Assembly (NCBI RefSeq): GCF_038452265.1
Contig: NZ_CP151842.1
Location: 3,100,001 to 3,164,000, forward strand
DNA length: 64,000 nucleotides
Origin: Vibrio diazotrophicus
GTDB lineage: Bacteria; Pseudomonadota; Gammaproteobacteria; Enterobacterales; Vibrionaceae
Direction of reading: 5' to 3'
The notes beneath the pieces were generated by a model. That model saw only the letters and a program-made list of their open reading frames with translations. It was not told the DNA's origin and did no database searches. The first letter of the stretch is position 1; every line of letters begins with the position of its first letter. A program made the translations under genes and the position numbers. Shown piece by piece: positions 27,478 through 36,504 of this stretch.

Positions 27478-27972
27478 GTGAGTCAAAAACGTATTTCTCG
27501 AGTGCTTTATCCGGGCACTTTCGACCCGATTACCAACGGTCATTTAGATTTAATTGAACGTGCGGCGAACATGTTTGATGAAGTCATTATTGCGGTAGCG
27601 GCAAGTCCTAGTAAACAAACCATGTTTACTTTAGATGAACGAGTGGCCTTCGCCCGCGAAGTAACCAAACATCTTGATAATGTCACCGCGAAAGGTTTTT
27701 CGGGACTATTAGTCGATTTCGCTAAGCAAGAACAAGCCAATGTCCTGATTCGAGGCTTACGCACCACGGTCGATTTCGAGTATGAGTTTGGTTTAACCAA
27801 TATGTACCGACGCTTAATGCCTGGCTTAGAGAGTGTGTTTCTCACTCCAGCCGAAGAGCACGCGTTCATCTCTTCGACTATTGTTCGCGAGGTGGCGATC
27901 CATGGCGGTAATGTTGACCAGTTCGTGCCGGAAGTTGTCGCAAATGCTCTGAATACAAAGAAAAAAGTTTAG
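27478..27972 (+). CDS. coaD: Phosphopantetheine adenylyltransferase
   Basis: 164 aa, normal length. It starts at GTG with VLYPGTFDPITNGHLDLIER (nucleotidyltransferase T/HxGH motif) and has LIRGLRTTVDFEYEF and ISSTIVREVAIHGG (second ATP-binding motif). It adenylates 4'-phosphopantetheine to dephospho-CoA. In vibrios it normally faces mutM; here a 12-kb island separates the two, starting with an IS3-type element 34 bp after its stop. Confidence 0.97.
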   Translation: MSQKRISRVLYPGTFDPITNGHLDLIERAANMFDEVIIAVAASPSKQTMFTLDERVAFAREVTKHLDNVTAKGFSGLLVDFAKQEQANVLIRGLRTTVDFEYEFGLTNMYRRLMPGLESVFLTPAEEHAFISSTIVREVAIHGGNVDQFVPEVVANALNTKKKV

Positions 27973-28013
27973 CAATTTGTCCTAAACCCCTTGTGATATG
28001 AGGTATGTAGTGG

Positions 28014-28930
28014 TCAACTAAATTTGGCCACGGTTTTAGAGTTTTCCCAATACAGTCGTTCAGACTCATTGGGTGTCAGCCCACCATTATATTGATGTGG
28101 CCTGAGTTGGCTGTAATAGCCCGTGATGTATCGAGTTATATTCTCTTTTGCTTCGCTAAAATTCCGATAACCTGACACGGGTATCCATTCTGTCTTTAGA
28201 CTTCTGAAGAACCGTTCCATCGGACTGTTATCCCAGCAATTACCACGCCTAGATAAGCTTTGCTTGATTTGATAACGCCACAACAGTTGTCGATAAAAAC
28301 GACTTGTGTAATGACTTCCTTGATCACTGTGGAACATCACGCCTTTCGGCTTACTTCTTGACTCGAACGCCATAGCGAGTGCTTTTCCCGTCAACTTGCT
28401 ATCGGGAGAGACTGACATCGCCCAGCCAATCGGCTTTCTCGCGAATAAGTCAATGACAACAGCAAGGTACATCCACCTCTGTCCCGTCCAGACATATGTC
28501 ACATCTCCCACCCAGACTTGGTTTGGAGAGGTAACGGCAAATTGTCGAGATAGATGGTTGGGGATCTCTACGTGTTCTTGTGATGCCTTTCTATAACGAT
28601 GATTCGGTGTTTGGCAGCTTACCAACCCTAATAATTTCATTATCTTAGAAGCTCGATAGCGTGTCAGTTTTATACCTTGAGCCGTCACCATATCGGCAAT
28701 GCTTCTTGCACCAGCAGAGCCATTGCTTGCCATATGAACTTCTTTAATGAGACTTTTAGTTTCACCAATTCAGGGGATACACGTTTAAGGCGACAACGCC
28801 AGTATTTGTAACTGCTGCGGTGGACACTGAACACATGACACAAGGTGGTTATATTAAAGCTCTGCCTGAGTTTCTCGATTATCGCGAGTTGTTCAGTGAG
28901 TCCGACATCAAGAGAGCTGTAGCCTTTTTT
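28014..28930 (-). pseudogene. IS3-family transposase OrfB with internal frameshift
   Basis: The DDE integrase domain is in the open part (28014-28733): WVGDVTYVWTGQRWMYLAVV (first Asp), FHSDQGSHYTS (second Asp) and GNCWDNSPMERFFRSLKTEW (Glu). Upstream, the orfB frame reads GLTEQLAIIEKLRQSFNI and continues to SPELVKLK. It then needs one extra A at the A4 run (28754-28757) to proceed as SLIKEVHMASNGS. As written, the OrfAB fusion would be truncated before the catalytic core, so the copy is probably inactive or misread at this base. Confidence 0.87.
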
Positions 28931-29205
28931 AATATTTCATTGTGTTCTTCAAGACGGGCTAGTTTCTTCTTCAGCTCACGTATCTCAATTTGCTCTGGTG
29001 TCATCGGTGAGGCTTGGGGATTCACTCCCTTTCTTTCTTGTCTAAGTTGCCTTACCCACTTGTCCATTGTCGATTTACCAACACCCATGGCTTTTGCTGC
29101 TTCGACAACGGTGTAGTTTTGGTCGAGGACAAGTTGCGCTGCTTCGAGTCTAAATTCCGCACTGAAAGTACGTCTGGTTCGCTTAGTCATAGTTTCACCT
29201 GTCAT
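28879..29205 (-). CDS. IS3-family transposase OrfA
   Basis: 108 aa with a helix-turn-helix (FSAEFRLEAAQLVLDQNYTV, then AAKAMGVGKSTMDKWVRQLR) and a C-terminal leucine-zipper-like coiled coil (IEIRELKKKLARLEEHNEIL). It binds the IS ends and, through a -1 ribosomal shift at the A6G site, can be extended into OrfB. The frame is intact. Confidence 0.93.
   Translation of the reverse strand: MTGETMTKRTRRTFSAEFRLEAAQLVLDQNYTVVEAAKAMGVGKSTMDKWVRQLRQERKGVNPQASPMTPEQIEIRELKKKLARLEEHNEILKKATALLMSDSLNNSR
28924..28930 (-). promoter_or_regulatory. Programmed -1 frameshift heptamer AAAAAAG
   Basis: On the minus strand A AAA AAG lies in orfA codons for L-K-K. Slipping back one base leads into KKGYSSLDVGLTEQLAII, the conserved start of OrfB. 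This is the standard slippery site of IS3-family elements and sits about 45 bp before the orfA stop. Confidence 0.85.
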
Positions 29206-29349
29206 GTTATGAGGTGCATCTTAGCACCTCTAATCAGGTGGCCAAATTCACTATGCCACTACAGTATTCGATGCAAAGCTGAGTATTCTGGGGCACCTAG
29301 TTTTGACATAAACCTTTAGAGTTTCAATTTTTGCACCGCCAGAAGTATC

Positions 29350-29392
29350 AACACACCATCAGGCAGAGCTTTGCTCTGCCTGATGGTGTGTT
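29350..29392. terminator. 20-bp perfect stem-loop, likely terminator
   Basis: The arms 29350-29369 and 29373-29392 are perfectly complementary over 20 bp around a TTT loop; the inner stem is GGCAGAGC/GCTCTGCC. The right arm ends in TTTT and the left begins near AA, a bidirectional terminator layout. Before the IS3 insertion this hairpin would have stood about 130 bp downstream of coaD, so it may be the original coaD terminator. Confidence 0.65.
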
Positions 29393-29787
29393 TTGTCACC
29401 GCTACATACGAGATAGAACAGCTTTCAAATTATTAACCATTACACTGATTTGATAGTTTGGGCGGGAATGAGCTCAGCATTCAATAAGTTCACACAAGCA
29501 GGTTCAAACGCCTCTCATCTGATCAATAATTACGCCAGCAAAAATCTTTCCTCGATACTTCGCCGTGAACACCAGAGCAAAGCTTGGTCACACTATGCCT
29601 TTTCCTGAGGTGGTCTTGAAGTAACTCTTTGCTGTGCGCTCTCACTTTACAAAACTCTTTAAACAAATAGCAGAATGATTTTATGCAAATGAGCACTTAA
29701 ATGTTAAGAGCAATAAAAATATACATTTATCCAAGGTAAGGGCAACCTGAATTTTTAATAGCAACAGCGTGAGCCTATACGTTTTAT

Positions 29788-30120
29788 GACCAAAAAAGCT
29801 CTACATTTAAAGTCTCATAAATACCGCAAGCACAGTGTCACGCTAAATCCCCAAAAGGATTTCAAGCCAATGCTTGGTGTTACAAAAAAGCCACGTAAAT
29901 ACCACAGGCTGAAATAGTACAACTAAATTGCATTACAGCAAGAAGCTCAATCTTCACTAAGCATTTGATAATTTGCTTGATATAAAGCTGAATGCAAAAA
30001 ATCGCATGGTAAAAAGCATTATTGTCAGTTTGAGTAACACAGGCAAGTTCTAAGCTTCCATTCTCGTTGGTGATTAAGGGCTACCCCAACACCGTTCGTA
30101 ATTTATCAATTTAAGCTGCA
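29788..30120 (+). pseudogene. Degraded tnpB remnant (IS605 type)
   Basis: In the plus frame KALHLKSHKYRKHSVTLNPQ and KDFKPMLGVTKKPRKYHRLK, then IALQQE, line up with the N-terminal part of the two TnpB proteins in this window (RALHIKSHYYKK...; LNPKKDIKPLLAVAKKSRQY). Stops interrupt it. After a gap, SIIVSLSNTGKF (30018 on) matches SITVSLSKTGKF of the copy at 36505. The rest of the 1-kb gap from 29393 to 30346 shows no other gene that I can see. It lies in the opposite orientation to the tnpB copy on the far side of the recombinase operon. Confidence 0.75.
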
Positions 30121-30267
30121 AACCCCAGCATCACCAAAAACGACAAACTTATAATCTCAAAGGACCATTTTTGAGATCCCTTATCCATTTTTCAAAAAAA
30201 ACATGATCCTCGTTCATAGAAAGTTTTTAACGTCTGATGAATTGTGATTATGATAATAAAACAGGAA

Positions 30268-30311
30268 ACACAATATATCGTAATAATTACTACAACATAC
30301 ACAATATATTG
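30268..30311. repeat. Two direct repeats ACACAATATATYG upstream of the recombinase operon
   Basis: Copies at 30268-30280 (ACACAATATATCG) and 30299-30311 (ACACAATATATTG) are 31 bp apart, about three helical turns, with a small palindrome GTAATAATTAC between them. The stretch is very A+T-rich and lies 36 bp before the first gene of the operon, so it could be a regulator or recombinase binding site or part of the promoter. No -35/-10 pair is assigned with confidence. Confidence 0.45.
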
Positions 30312-30346
30312 CGATTTAATTCTAATTAAAAAATAGTGCGCCAATT

Positions 30347-30811
30347 ATGAATTCAAAAACAAATAGAATAATTTTTCACACTATAAGACTCCAGATATAT
30401 TGGAGACTCCACTCATTCACAAAAAATTATCTTTTCGCTTTCATAGGTGCTCACCAGCAGAGTTCGATTTATTCTACAGAGAGTCATCTACCACGAGAAC
30501 GACACTCACTACCTGTTGTGATTGGCACGCAGCCGCATAGTTTAATGCCTATTCAATATATAGAGAGACTCAGCGATCATTCTGAATACGAGAAGCTATT
30601 CATGCCCATGATTATGCGTGAAGACAATGATGTTCACGAAGTCCTAAGCCCTTTCTTGTTTTTAGCTCTCACATGTTTAATCAATGTATTCTCGAATCAG
30701 ACGCCGAGCAGACATCAGCGTATTAGCCCTATCTCACCACTCAAAATTACTGCACGAACAAAACGGGTAATGGCGACTAACGAAGATTACTCACCTTACG
30801 CTTTTAGATAA
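30347..30811 (+). CDS. Hypothetical protein, first gene of recombinase operon
   Basis: 154 aa, no recognised domain. The N-terminal part is basic and hydrophobic in patches (NYLFAFIGA), the middle is acidic (EDNDVHEV) and there is one hydrophobic stretch (SPFLFLALTCLINVF, about residue 104). It has no strong ribosome-binding site. It ends 16 bp before the first recombinase gene, whose own site is AAGGGA. It may be a small accessory protein of the mobile element, or not be translated. Confidence 0.45.
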   Translation: MNSKTNRIIFHTIRLQIYWRLHSFTKNYLFAFIGAHQQSSIYSTESHLPRERHSLPVVIGTQPHSLMPIQYIERLSDHSEYEKLFMPMIMREDNDVHEVLSPFLFLALTCLINVFSNQTPSRHQRISPISPLKITARTKRVMATNEDYSPYAFR

Positions 30812-30827
30812 TTCAAAGGGATGCAGC

Positions 30828-32375
30828 ATGGTATCAATTAATCACATTGCCCGTAGAAATCGACAACACAATTCTGGAGGACGCTATCCTGACGCACTTA
30901 AGCACGCTACCACGATGGCTATTATGCTACGAAAATTGGCAAAGGAGAGTTCGAAAGACCGCCCGGCAATGACCATTGTGGCGTTACATCTTTGGCTGAC
31001 TCAGCAATGGCCAAATATTAGATCATCAGAAGATATACCAGATTTTGAGCGGATATCAGGCTCTACGATTTGCCGAAAAAATACCTTTCGAACTTATTAT
31101 GATGGTTCGTATACATGGACCGAGTATGCGCATGGCTATCAAGACGGAGAGTCGACTCATTATCTTTGGCACCCCCTACCTCCTCATTTCAATGCTTTCT
31201 TTCAGCCATTTATCAGTGGCCAAAGCTATGAAACGCCATTCTTGCGCCCTAAGGTCAAAACTCGCCTTTTTCTGTTGATGAATCAAAATTGGAAAACCCC
31301 GCCCTCATTAAGTCACTTACCAAGAGTCCGCAAAGATTCATTTCACCGGTATTTGATCAATTGCGCTCTTGTCGACAATACACTTTCAGCCATCCCAAGA
31401 GCACAGATAGTAACCAACAATAGAAATCATCACAAACACGCCGAACGATATCAACGAATTGACAGTGACAGAGTCCGATACAAACTCTTCGATGCACAGC
31501 ATCGCTACATCACCCGCCTAATACAAGCCGCAAGAAGTGCCAATTTATCCACTCACTTCGATGTATTTCACGAAAATCACGCAACTAACCTTATTGCAGA
31601 TCGCACAAGACTAGCCAGATACCTCACTTCATCAGGACGTATTGCCCAGTATGTTTTAGATACGTCCAATAACGTCAAGCAAACTATTCGCAGCCCCGCT
31701 ATCAAAATTGGCAGTAAACGTTACCTCGACGAGAATGAAGTCGTGCATTTTTTCGACCTCTTATTTAACTATGTTGAAAAACTCGCCCCAAAAAAATCAG
31801 CAAAAAAAAATCTGTGGATAAACTATTTTCAAGCAGCTACTTATCGAGTGGCATTACTTTTTATCTTACTCACCGGTGCGAGACCAACACATGGTATCAG
31901 CATTTTGGGAAAGTATTATGCAGGGGGAAACATTGTGTTCATTAAAGATAAAGGTCGACTTAGGCAACTCATTGTTTGTGATTATCTAAAGCGCGAAATC
32001 CAACACTATCGTGAACTACAGGCTAAAGTACTTTCGAAGTTTTCTATAAGTAACAATCTTGAAGAATTATGGTATTGCATTGATGACTCAGGACGAACTT
32101 TTCGTTTGTCCAACCGTGCTCTCCGTCAATTTATGAACCAACTTTGGCCAGGTGTCATTCCTTATCAACTTCGTCATTTTTTTGCCCAAAGTGCAGTCAA
32201 TGATCTGTCTTCTGCTAGGTTACTTGATCAAGACATTGACCGAATAATGGGTCATGAAAGCATTGGAGAACATCTGGGGAGAGATGTAGTGTTTCCATTC
32301 ACTGTCAACACTATAAAAACTTACCTCAACCATTATGCTACTCGACTCTCGCTGAAGGAGTTCATCTATGTCTAG
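30828..32375 (+). CDS. Tyrosine recombinase-like protein 1 (515 aa)
   Basis: The C-terminal 180 residues carry tyrosine-recombinase features: LLTGARPTHGISI with the first catalytic Arg (R352), a beta-hairpin Lys region (FIKDKGRLRQ), PYQLRHFF with R449, IMGHESIG with H476, and TIKTYLNHY with a candidate nucleophile Y499 (or Y503). The usual HxxR box has Tyr (Y446) in place of His, which is notable. Residues 1-300 are unlike common XerC/D arm domains. The gene overlaps the next recombinase gene by 8 bp, which suggests fixed stoichiometry. Annotation as a recombinase is firm; catalytic competence is not. Confidence 0.82.
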   Translation: MVSINHIARRNRQHNSGGRYPDALKHATTMAIMLRKLAKESSKDRPAMTIVALHLWLTQQWPNIRSSEDIPDFERISGSTICRKNTFRTYYDGSYTWTEYAHGYQDGESTHYLWHPLPPHFNAFFQPFISGQSYETPFLRPKVKTRLFLLMNQNWKTPPSLSHLPRVRKDSFHRYLINCALVDNTLSAIPRAQIVTNNRNHHKHAERYQRIDSDRVRYKLFDAQHRYITRLIQAARSANLSTHFDVFHENHATNLIADRTRLARYLTSSGRIAQYVLDTSNNVKQTIRSPAIKIGSKRYLDENEVVHFFDLLFNYVEKLAPKKSAKKNLWINYFQAATYRVALLFILLTGARPTHGISILGKYYAGGNIVFIKDKGRLRQLIVCDYLKREIQHYRELQAKVLSKFSISNNLEELWYCIDDSGRTFRLSNRALRQFMNQLWPGVIPYQLRHFFAQSAVNDLSSARLLDQDIDRIMGHESIGEHLGRDVVFPFTVNTIKTYLNHYATRLSLKEFIYV

Positions 32376-35166
32376 GCGCGACAATCTTCTACTTGCTGGA
32401 GCAGTCCAACGCCACTTCGAACAACTTGGTAAAAACTGCGCATACCTAGAAGATCTTCTTTGGTTGCTAGAGCGTTGGAATATTGTTGACCATTGTGAGC
32501 GAAGACTGATACAGGCCGACATTCGGTGTGCTAGAAAAATCATCGCAACAGTACCTACAGGAAAACAGCGGCACTATAAACAAGCACTGAACGATATTTT
32601 GTTTTACCTGCAGGATGCTTGTCACTGGCGTTTACCAGAGCAAGAACAGGTAGCTATTCGTGATACGGAATTTGGATGGTTCGAATCTATCGCTAAGCAG
32701 TCTCAGAAAGCTCATCAGATATTCGACAGTTTTCAGCAACAAAAAAAACAATACTTTGTAGACCGAGGAACGCTGTCTCCAGCATTCATCGCCTTAATGA
32801 TAGGCTTTGAAATCGCTCCGTTGTCCTTAAGCCACATTGATTGCATTTTAAATGATGTCACTTCTATTACATCTGAGCGACCAATACCTAGACTTCGCTT
32901 GACTCATCAGAATACCAGCAAAGATGAGCTTCGAGTAACTCACTATCATTTACCATTGACGAGCTATCGGCTACTTAGCGACTACTATGCCCAACCATCT
33001 AAGCATATTAGTGAATCTATGCTTTTTAAACAATTATCGAAATGGCTTGTTGATCACGGCCTTTCTCAGGCTACTCGCGCCGAGTGGTCAAAAAGATTCC
33101 AAATCACTTGGTATCTACATCACTACTTGCCGCCAATCCTGCTCAAAGATCTTGCCAACCCAGAGAGACACGTGAGCTTACCTTTGAACATCCAATCATC
33201 TAGGCACCAGTTATCTGAAATTTACACCATTGATTGGGATGCCAACTGGTTTATGGGAGCAATTCAGTCAAAAAATAAACATGCTTGGCCCCATAAATTA
33301 CTACTCAAATCACATGCATCACAGAAAAAGCCCCCTTTGCCACCGAGGTGGGACGCAAATAACCTTTTACCACGATTACTGTATGACTACACTCAGCAGT
33401 TGCTGACCCATGGTGGCGTCAAGAAATCCACCTTAGCAGTTAGCTCTATTATTAAGTACACCCAACTTGAACATATTCTTAACCTCTACCCTTTGACTTA
33501 TGCTCAGGCGATCGACGAAGCTTCCGTCAATTTGTGGGCAAAAAATATCTTTGACTCATTGAATGGCGATGCTCTAAGACAGACCTTTTTCTATTTCTTA
33601 CGTTTTCTCAGCCATCAAGAGCAAACAGACAGCATTGATTTAACACTTTTTACCATGCCCACAACTGCACCGTCAGTCAGTGCAGGCCGTTTGGACTTGA
33701 TTGAACTTGATACCCTTATTCAAGCGCTCATCACTCAAAATACGACCCATCCTCTTCGCAGTTTATTCACAGTTATTGCAGCGTTATTAGGTTACTTTGG
33801 TATGCTCCGTCGAGGCGAAGTGCTGCGTCTTCGCTGTCAGGACGTACAGTTTGTTCCTAAAACAGGTTTACTTACTCTATTCATTGCAAATACAAAAGAA
33901 GGCCGCACAAAGAGCGGGCTGTCACGCGCGGTGTATACCACCATACCTAGTCCCTATAGAAAGCTTTTTCAAGTGATAAAAGCGATAAAAGAGGGAACCT
34001 CTCCCGACTGTCCATTAATTGGTTTTGACGATGAAAAATACCATTCTCGGCAACTCTATTACCTATTACCCATCACTAGAGCACTAAAAATCCTCTTCGG
34101 TACACACATGCACTTTCACCATCTGCGCCACAGTGGTGTGCATGTTTTCATGATTCAGATGTTACATTTCGTCAGCCGAACCCCTGAAAATGAGCGCGGT
34201 AATACACCTTTAGAATGCGAGGTCTTATCACAAAAGTCTATCTGTACCCGTTTCGAATACTGGCTGGAAGGCCGAAGTCCTGATGAGGCGAACGATGGGA
34301 TCTTCTTTGACGAAGTTTGCAAACAAATTGGTCATACCAATTACGCAACAACAAGATGGTCTTATTTGCACGACATTGATTGGCTGTTACCTATCATAAG
34401 TACTGAACATCGACCATATACGCTCCGCTCCTACTCTCACAGCGAACTGCGCTATCTCTTGGGATTATCATCAACATCGCATAATCTCGCACGCAAGCTA
34501 AAAACCTTGAGATCTAACATTACATACAAAATGCTCGGAGATAAAAGAATTCAACCAATTCAATTAACCAATTCTCAATTAAGAAGCGCTATTTTCGGAC
34601 AGTTACAACAACAAAATGAACAGCAATCGTCACTTGACCACTTCAGAAACTGGCAAAACACTATCTATCTTAGTACCAATACATTAATCGGTTTTTTGTT
34701 TAAGGCTATGCAGTCCAACGGTTGTCTCGAACTTGCGACGTTAAGCAAAATCTGGAGTCAAAGTTGTCAACACGACATCACTCCTGTTGGCAAAAAACAA
34801 CGAACAGCACTAAGCAAATTGCCTCAAGTCGAACTCTCAGAAGGCAGCCAAGCACTTCAGATTACGCTTGCCTGCAACGTAAAAAATGCTCGCGCCTTTA
34901 CCTCATTCTTCCGCCACAAGGACTGGGCGTGGCTCTCGTGTCAGTTTGAGTTGACCGCCCATAGAAACCTTAATCGCGCACGTCAAATAACGCTACTCAA
35001 AGAGCACTTTGTACAAGGTGGAGAAGCAATTTCAGTTAAAAATCGTTCTATCGGTAAGACTATGCTTACCATTACTTTACGTCCCAAATTTTCTATTTCA
35101 AACCAAACACTTATGTTTACTCAACAATTCATACATTCATTACAATTCAATAAGGATACTCAATGA
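32368..35166 (+). CDS. Very large tyrosine recombinase 2 (932 aa)
   Basis: The catalytic core lies in the middle: ALLGYFGMLRRGEVLRLRCQ (Arg at 481), NTKEGRTKS (Lys510), MHFHHLRHSGVH (H584-x-x-R587), QIGHTNYATTRWSYL (H656) and Y666 as nucleophile. The full set R-K-H-R-H-Y is present. About 460 residues precede the core and 260 follow it, so the protein is two to three times the size of XerC/D (about 300 aa). The C-terminal extension is basic and could bind DNA or partner proteins. It overlaps both neighbours, and is coupled to the 425-aa gene by a 4-bp ATGA-type overlap. Confidence 0.88.
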   Translation: MSRRDNLLLAGAVQRHFEQLGKNCAYLEDLLWLLERWNIVDHCERRLIQADIRCARKIIATVPTGKQRHYKQALNDILFYLQDACHWRLPEQEQVAIRDTEFGWFESIAKQSQKAHQIFDSFQQQKKQYFVDRGTLSPAFIALMIGFEIAPLSLSHIDCILNDVTSITSERPIPRLRLTHQNTSKDELRVTHYHLPLTSYRLLSDYYAQPSKHISESMLFKQLSKWLVDHGLSQATRAEWSKRFQITWYLHHYLPPILLKDLANPERHVSLPLNIQSSRHQLSEIYTIDWDANWFMGAIQSKNKHAWPHKLLLKSHASQKKPPLPPRWDANNLLPRLLYDYTQQLLTHGGVKKSTLAVSSIIKYTQLEHILNLYPLTYAQAIDEASVNLWAKNIFDSLNGDALRQTFFYFLRFLSHQEQTDSIDLTLFTMPTTAPSVSAGRLDLIELDTLIQALITQNTTHPLRSLFTVIAALLGYFGMLRRGEVLRLRCQDVQFVPKTGLLTLFIANTKEGRTKSGLSRAVYTTIPSPYRKLFQVIKAIKEGTSPDCPLIGFDDEKYHSRQLYYLLPITRALKILFGTHMHFHHLRHSGVHVFMIQMLHFVSRTPENERGNTPLECEVLSQKSICTRFEYWLEGRSPDEANDGIFFDEVCKQIGHTNYATTRWSYLHDIDWLLPIISTEHRPYTLRSYSHSELRYLLGLSSTSHNLARKLKTLRSNITYKMLGDKRIQPIQLTNSQLRSAIFGQLQQQNEQQSSLDHFRNWQNTIYLSTNTLIGFLFKAMQSNGCLELATLSKIWSQSCQHDITPVGKKQRTALSKLPQVELSEGSQALQITLACNVKNARAFTSFFRHKDWAWLSCQFELTAHRNLNRARQITLLKEHFVQGGEAISVKNRSIGKTMLTITLRPKFSISNQTLMFTQQFIHSLQFNKDTQ

Positions 35167-36440
35167 ACATCATTATCCCTGCAAATAAACGCTCTTTGCT
35201 TGAAAGCTTATCTCAAGGTATTGATACCCATTTCGCTAACTGTGTCGTAACAGTACTGGTTAATAAAACACAGAATACGATTACCTTCATTAACGGGCAA
35301 CTCCCCCTTTGTGACCACTATACATTCATGCTAGACGAGCGTTCCATTTCACTAAAAAACAAGCACTTTTCTCTCGATGCTAGTTTTACTAAACAGCTCA
35401 TTTACTATTTTATACAAGGAGAAGACATAAAACTCGAATTCGAGATTCAGCCATCAGGGACAATGTTCTTAGAGGTGCTAGATAGAAGCACACGGCTCAA
35501 AGACGAATTGCAAAGCACTGCTTTACGTCGTTGTCAGTGCAGTGCCCCATCTGATGAACATCTGACTTACTGGGCAAATACACCTAAATGCCCTACAACA
35601 AAAACCTCAAAAGCTACCATTGAACGCATCGTATATGAAGCCCATAAAAACCTACCATTTGAGTATCTTCAACTAAACAAGGAAGAAAATTACGTACGTA
35701 TCCAGCGTCAGGGCGTAGTTGAAGACAAAGCTTTGCCTCTGGATATGAAATTGCCTGTATCCATGGTATTAACACCAGATACAACGATGCAAATGACTAA
35801 ACTTTGCCAAATGACCTCCGGTAATGAAATCGAAATCGCACAACAAGGTGAAACGATAACATTTAAAACACCAGAGTGTACGTTAACGTGCTCATTAGCG
35901 GGTGTTGAAGAATTTTACCAAAAAAAAACCGTTCCCATTCAAGCGCTAAAATACGTTGCACTCAACCTTTTTACATTGAAGAAAGAACTAAATCATTGCG
36001 TTAAGGAATACAGCCAAATTAAAAAAGCTGATGAATTTCTTCTATATATAGGCGACGAAAAAGCAGCGATTGCTGTTCTAATTCCTCCATACGCATTTAC
36101 TAAACTCATTCATGTATTTGAAGTTGGTGAAAGTAAAACTAATGTCGGTTCTTTGTTCCGTTTTTCTCCGAAAGAGCTGGAGGGAGTTAGAGTTAAAAAT
36201 TTGCAGGAAGCAACAAAAACAAGGTTGGATATTTTTGAAACAGCTCTTGGCGAGTTGAAACTAGGAGTATATTACTCCCTTGAAGATAACCTACCGTACA
36301 CTACCATCTCTATCGAAAGAGACGAACGACAGTTAGATAGCGTACTCAAAATGATTAAGGATTTAGAAGAAAAACAAACAGATAACAATTCAACTATTAA
36401 AGAAAAGCAACAAGACCTTTTTATCTTCAGCGATGAGTGA
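35163..36440 (+). CDS. 425-aa protein of unknown function with C-terminal QQDLF motif
   Basis: I do not recognise this family. The protein ends KEKQQDLFIFSDE; QQDLF (residues 416-420) fits the bacterial beta-sliding-clamp-binding pattern Q-x-(S/D)-L-F, at an exposed, charged C-terminus as in many clamp clients. Cysteines cluster at about residues 120-142 (RRCQCS, then KCPTT), possibly a metal site. The segment around residues 210-250 (QQGETITFKTPECTLTCSLA followed by GVEEFY) has the alternating pattern of a DnaN-like beta strand pair, but that fold guess is weak. It is translationally coupled to the large recombinase, so it is probably an accessory or targeting factor of the same element. Confidence 0.6.
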   Translation: MNIIIPANKRSLLESLSQGIDTHFANCVVTVLVNKTQNTITFINGQLPLCDHYTFMLDERSISLKNKHFSLDASFTKQLIYYFIQGEDIKLEFEIQPSGTMFLEVLDRSTRLKDELQSTALRRCQCSAPSDEHLTYWANTPKCPTTKTSKATIERIVYEAHKNLPFEYLQLNKEENYVRIQRQGVVEDKALPLDMKLPVSMVLTPDTTMQMTKLCQMTSGNEIEIAQQGETITFKTPECTLTCSLAGVEEFYQKKTVPIQALKYVALNLFTLKKELNHCVKEYSQIKKADEFLLYIGDEKAAIAVLIPPYAFTKLIHVFEVGESKTNVGSLFRFSPKELEGVRVKNLQEATKTRLDIFETALGELKLGVYYSLEDNLPYTTISIERDERQLDSVLKMIKDLEEKQTDNNSTIKEKQQDLFIFSDE

Positions 36441-36504
36441 CTTCTCACCACCTTATCAGGCGATGCTTCTTATTTCGTTAGCCGTGGCTCGATAGTATCG
36501 AGAC

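Larger units (their letters stand above)
28006..29263 (-). mobile_element. IS3-family insertion sequence
   Basis: 1258 bp. The terminal inverted repeats share TGTAGTGG and, a few bases further in, AATTTGGCCAC (left end 28006 on, right end on the reverse strand from 29263). A 3-bp target duplication GTA flanks it (28003-28005 and 29264-29266), which supports a real insertion. It contains orfA and orfB with a -1 frameshift heptamer, but orfB has a further one-base loss. Confidence 0.92.

Noticed and set aside
35163..36440. 425-aa protein called as a DnaN-type sliding clamp
   Set aside because: The resemblance is limited to a vague strand pattern; only the C-terminal clamp-binding-like motif is clear, so no clamp function is assigned.
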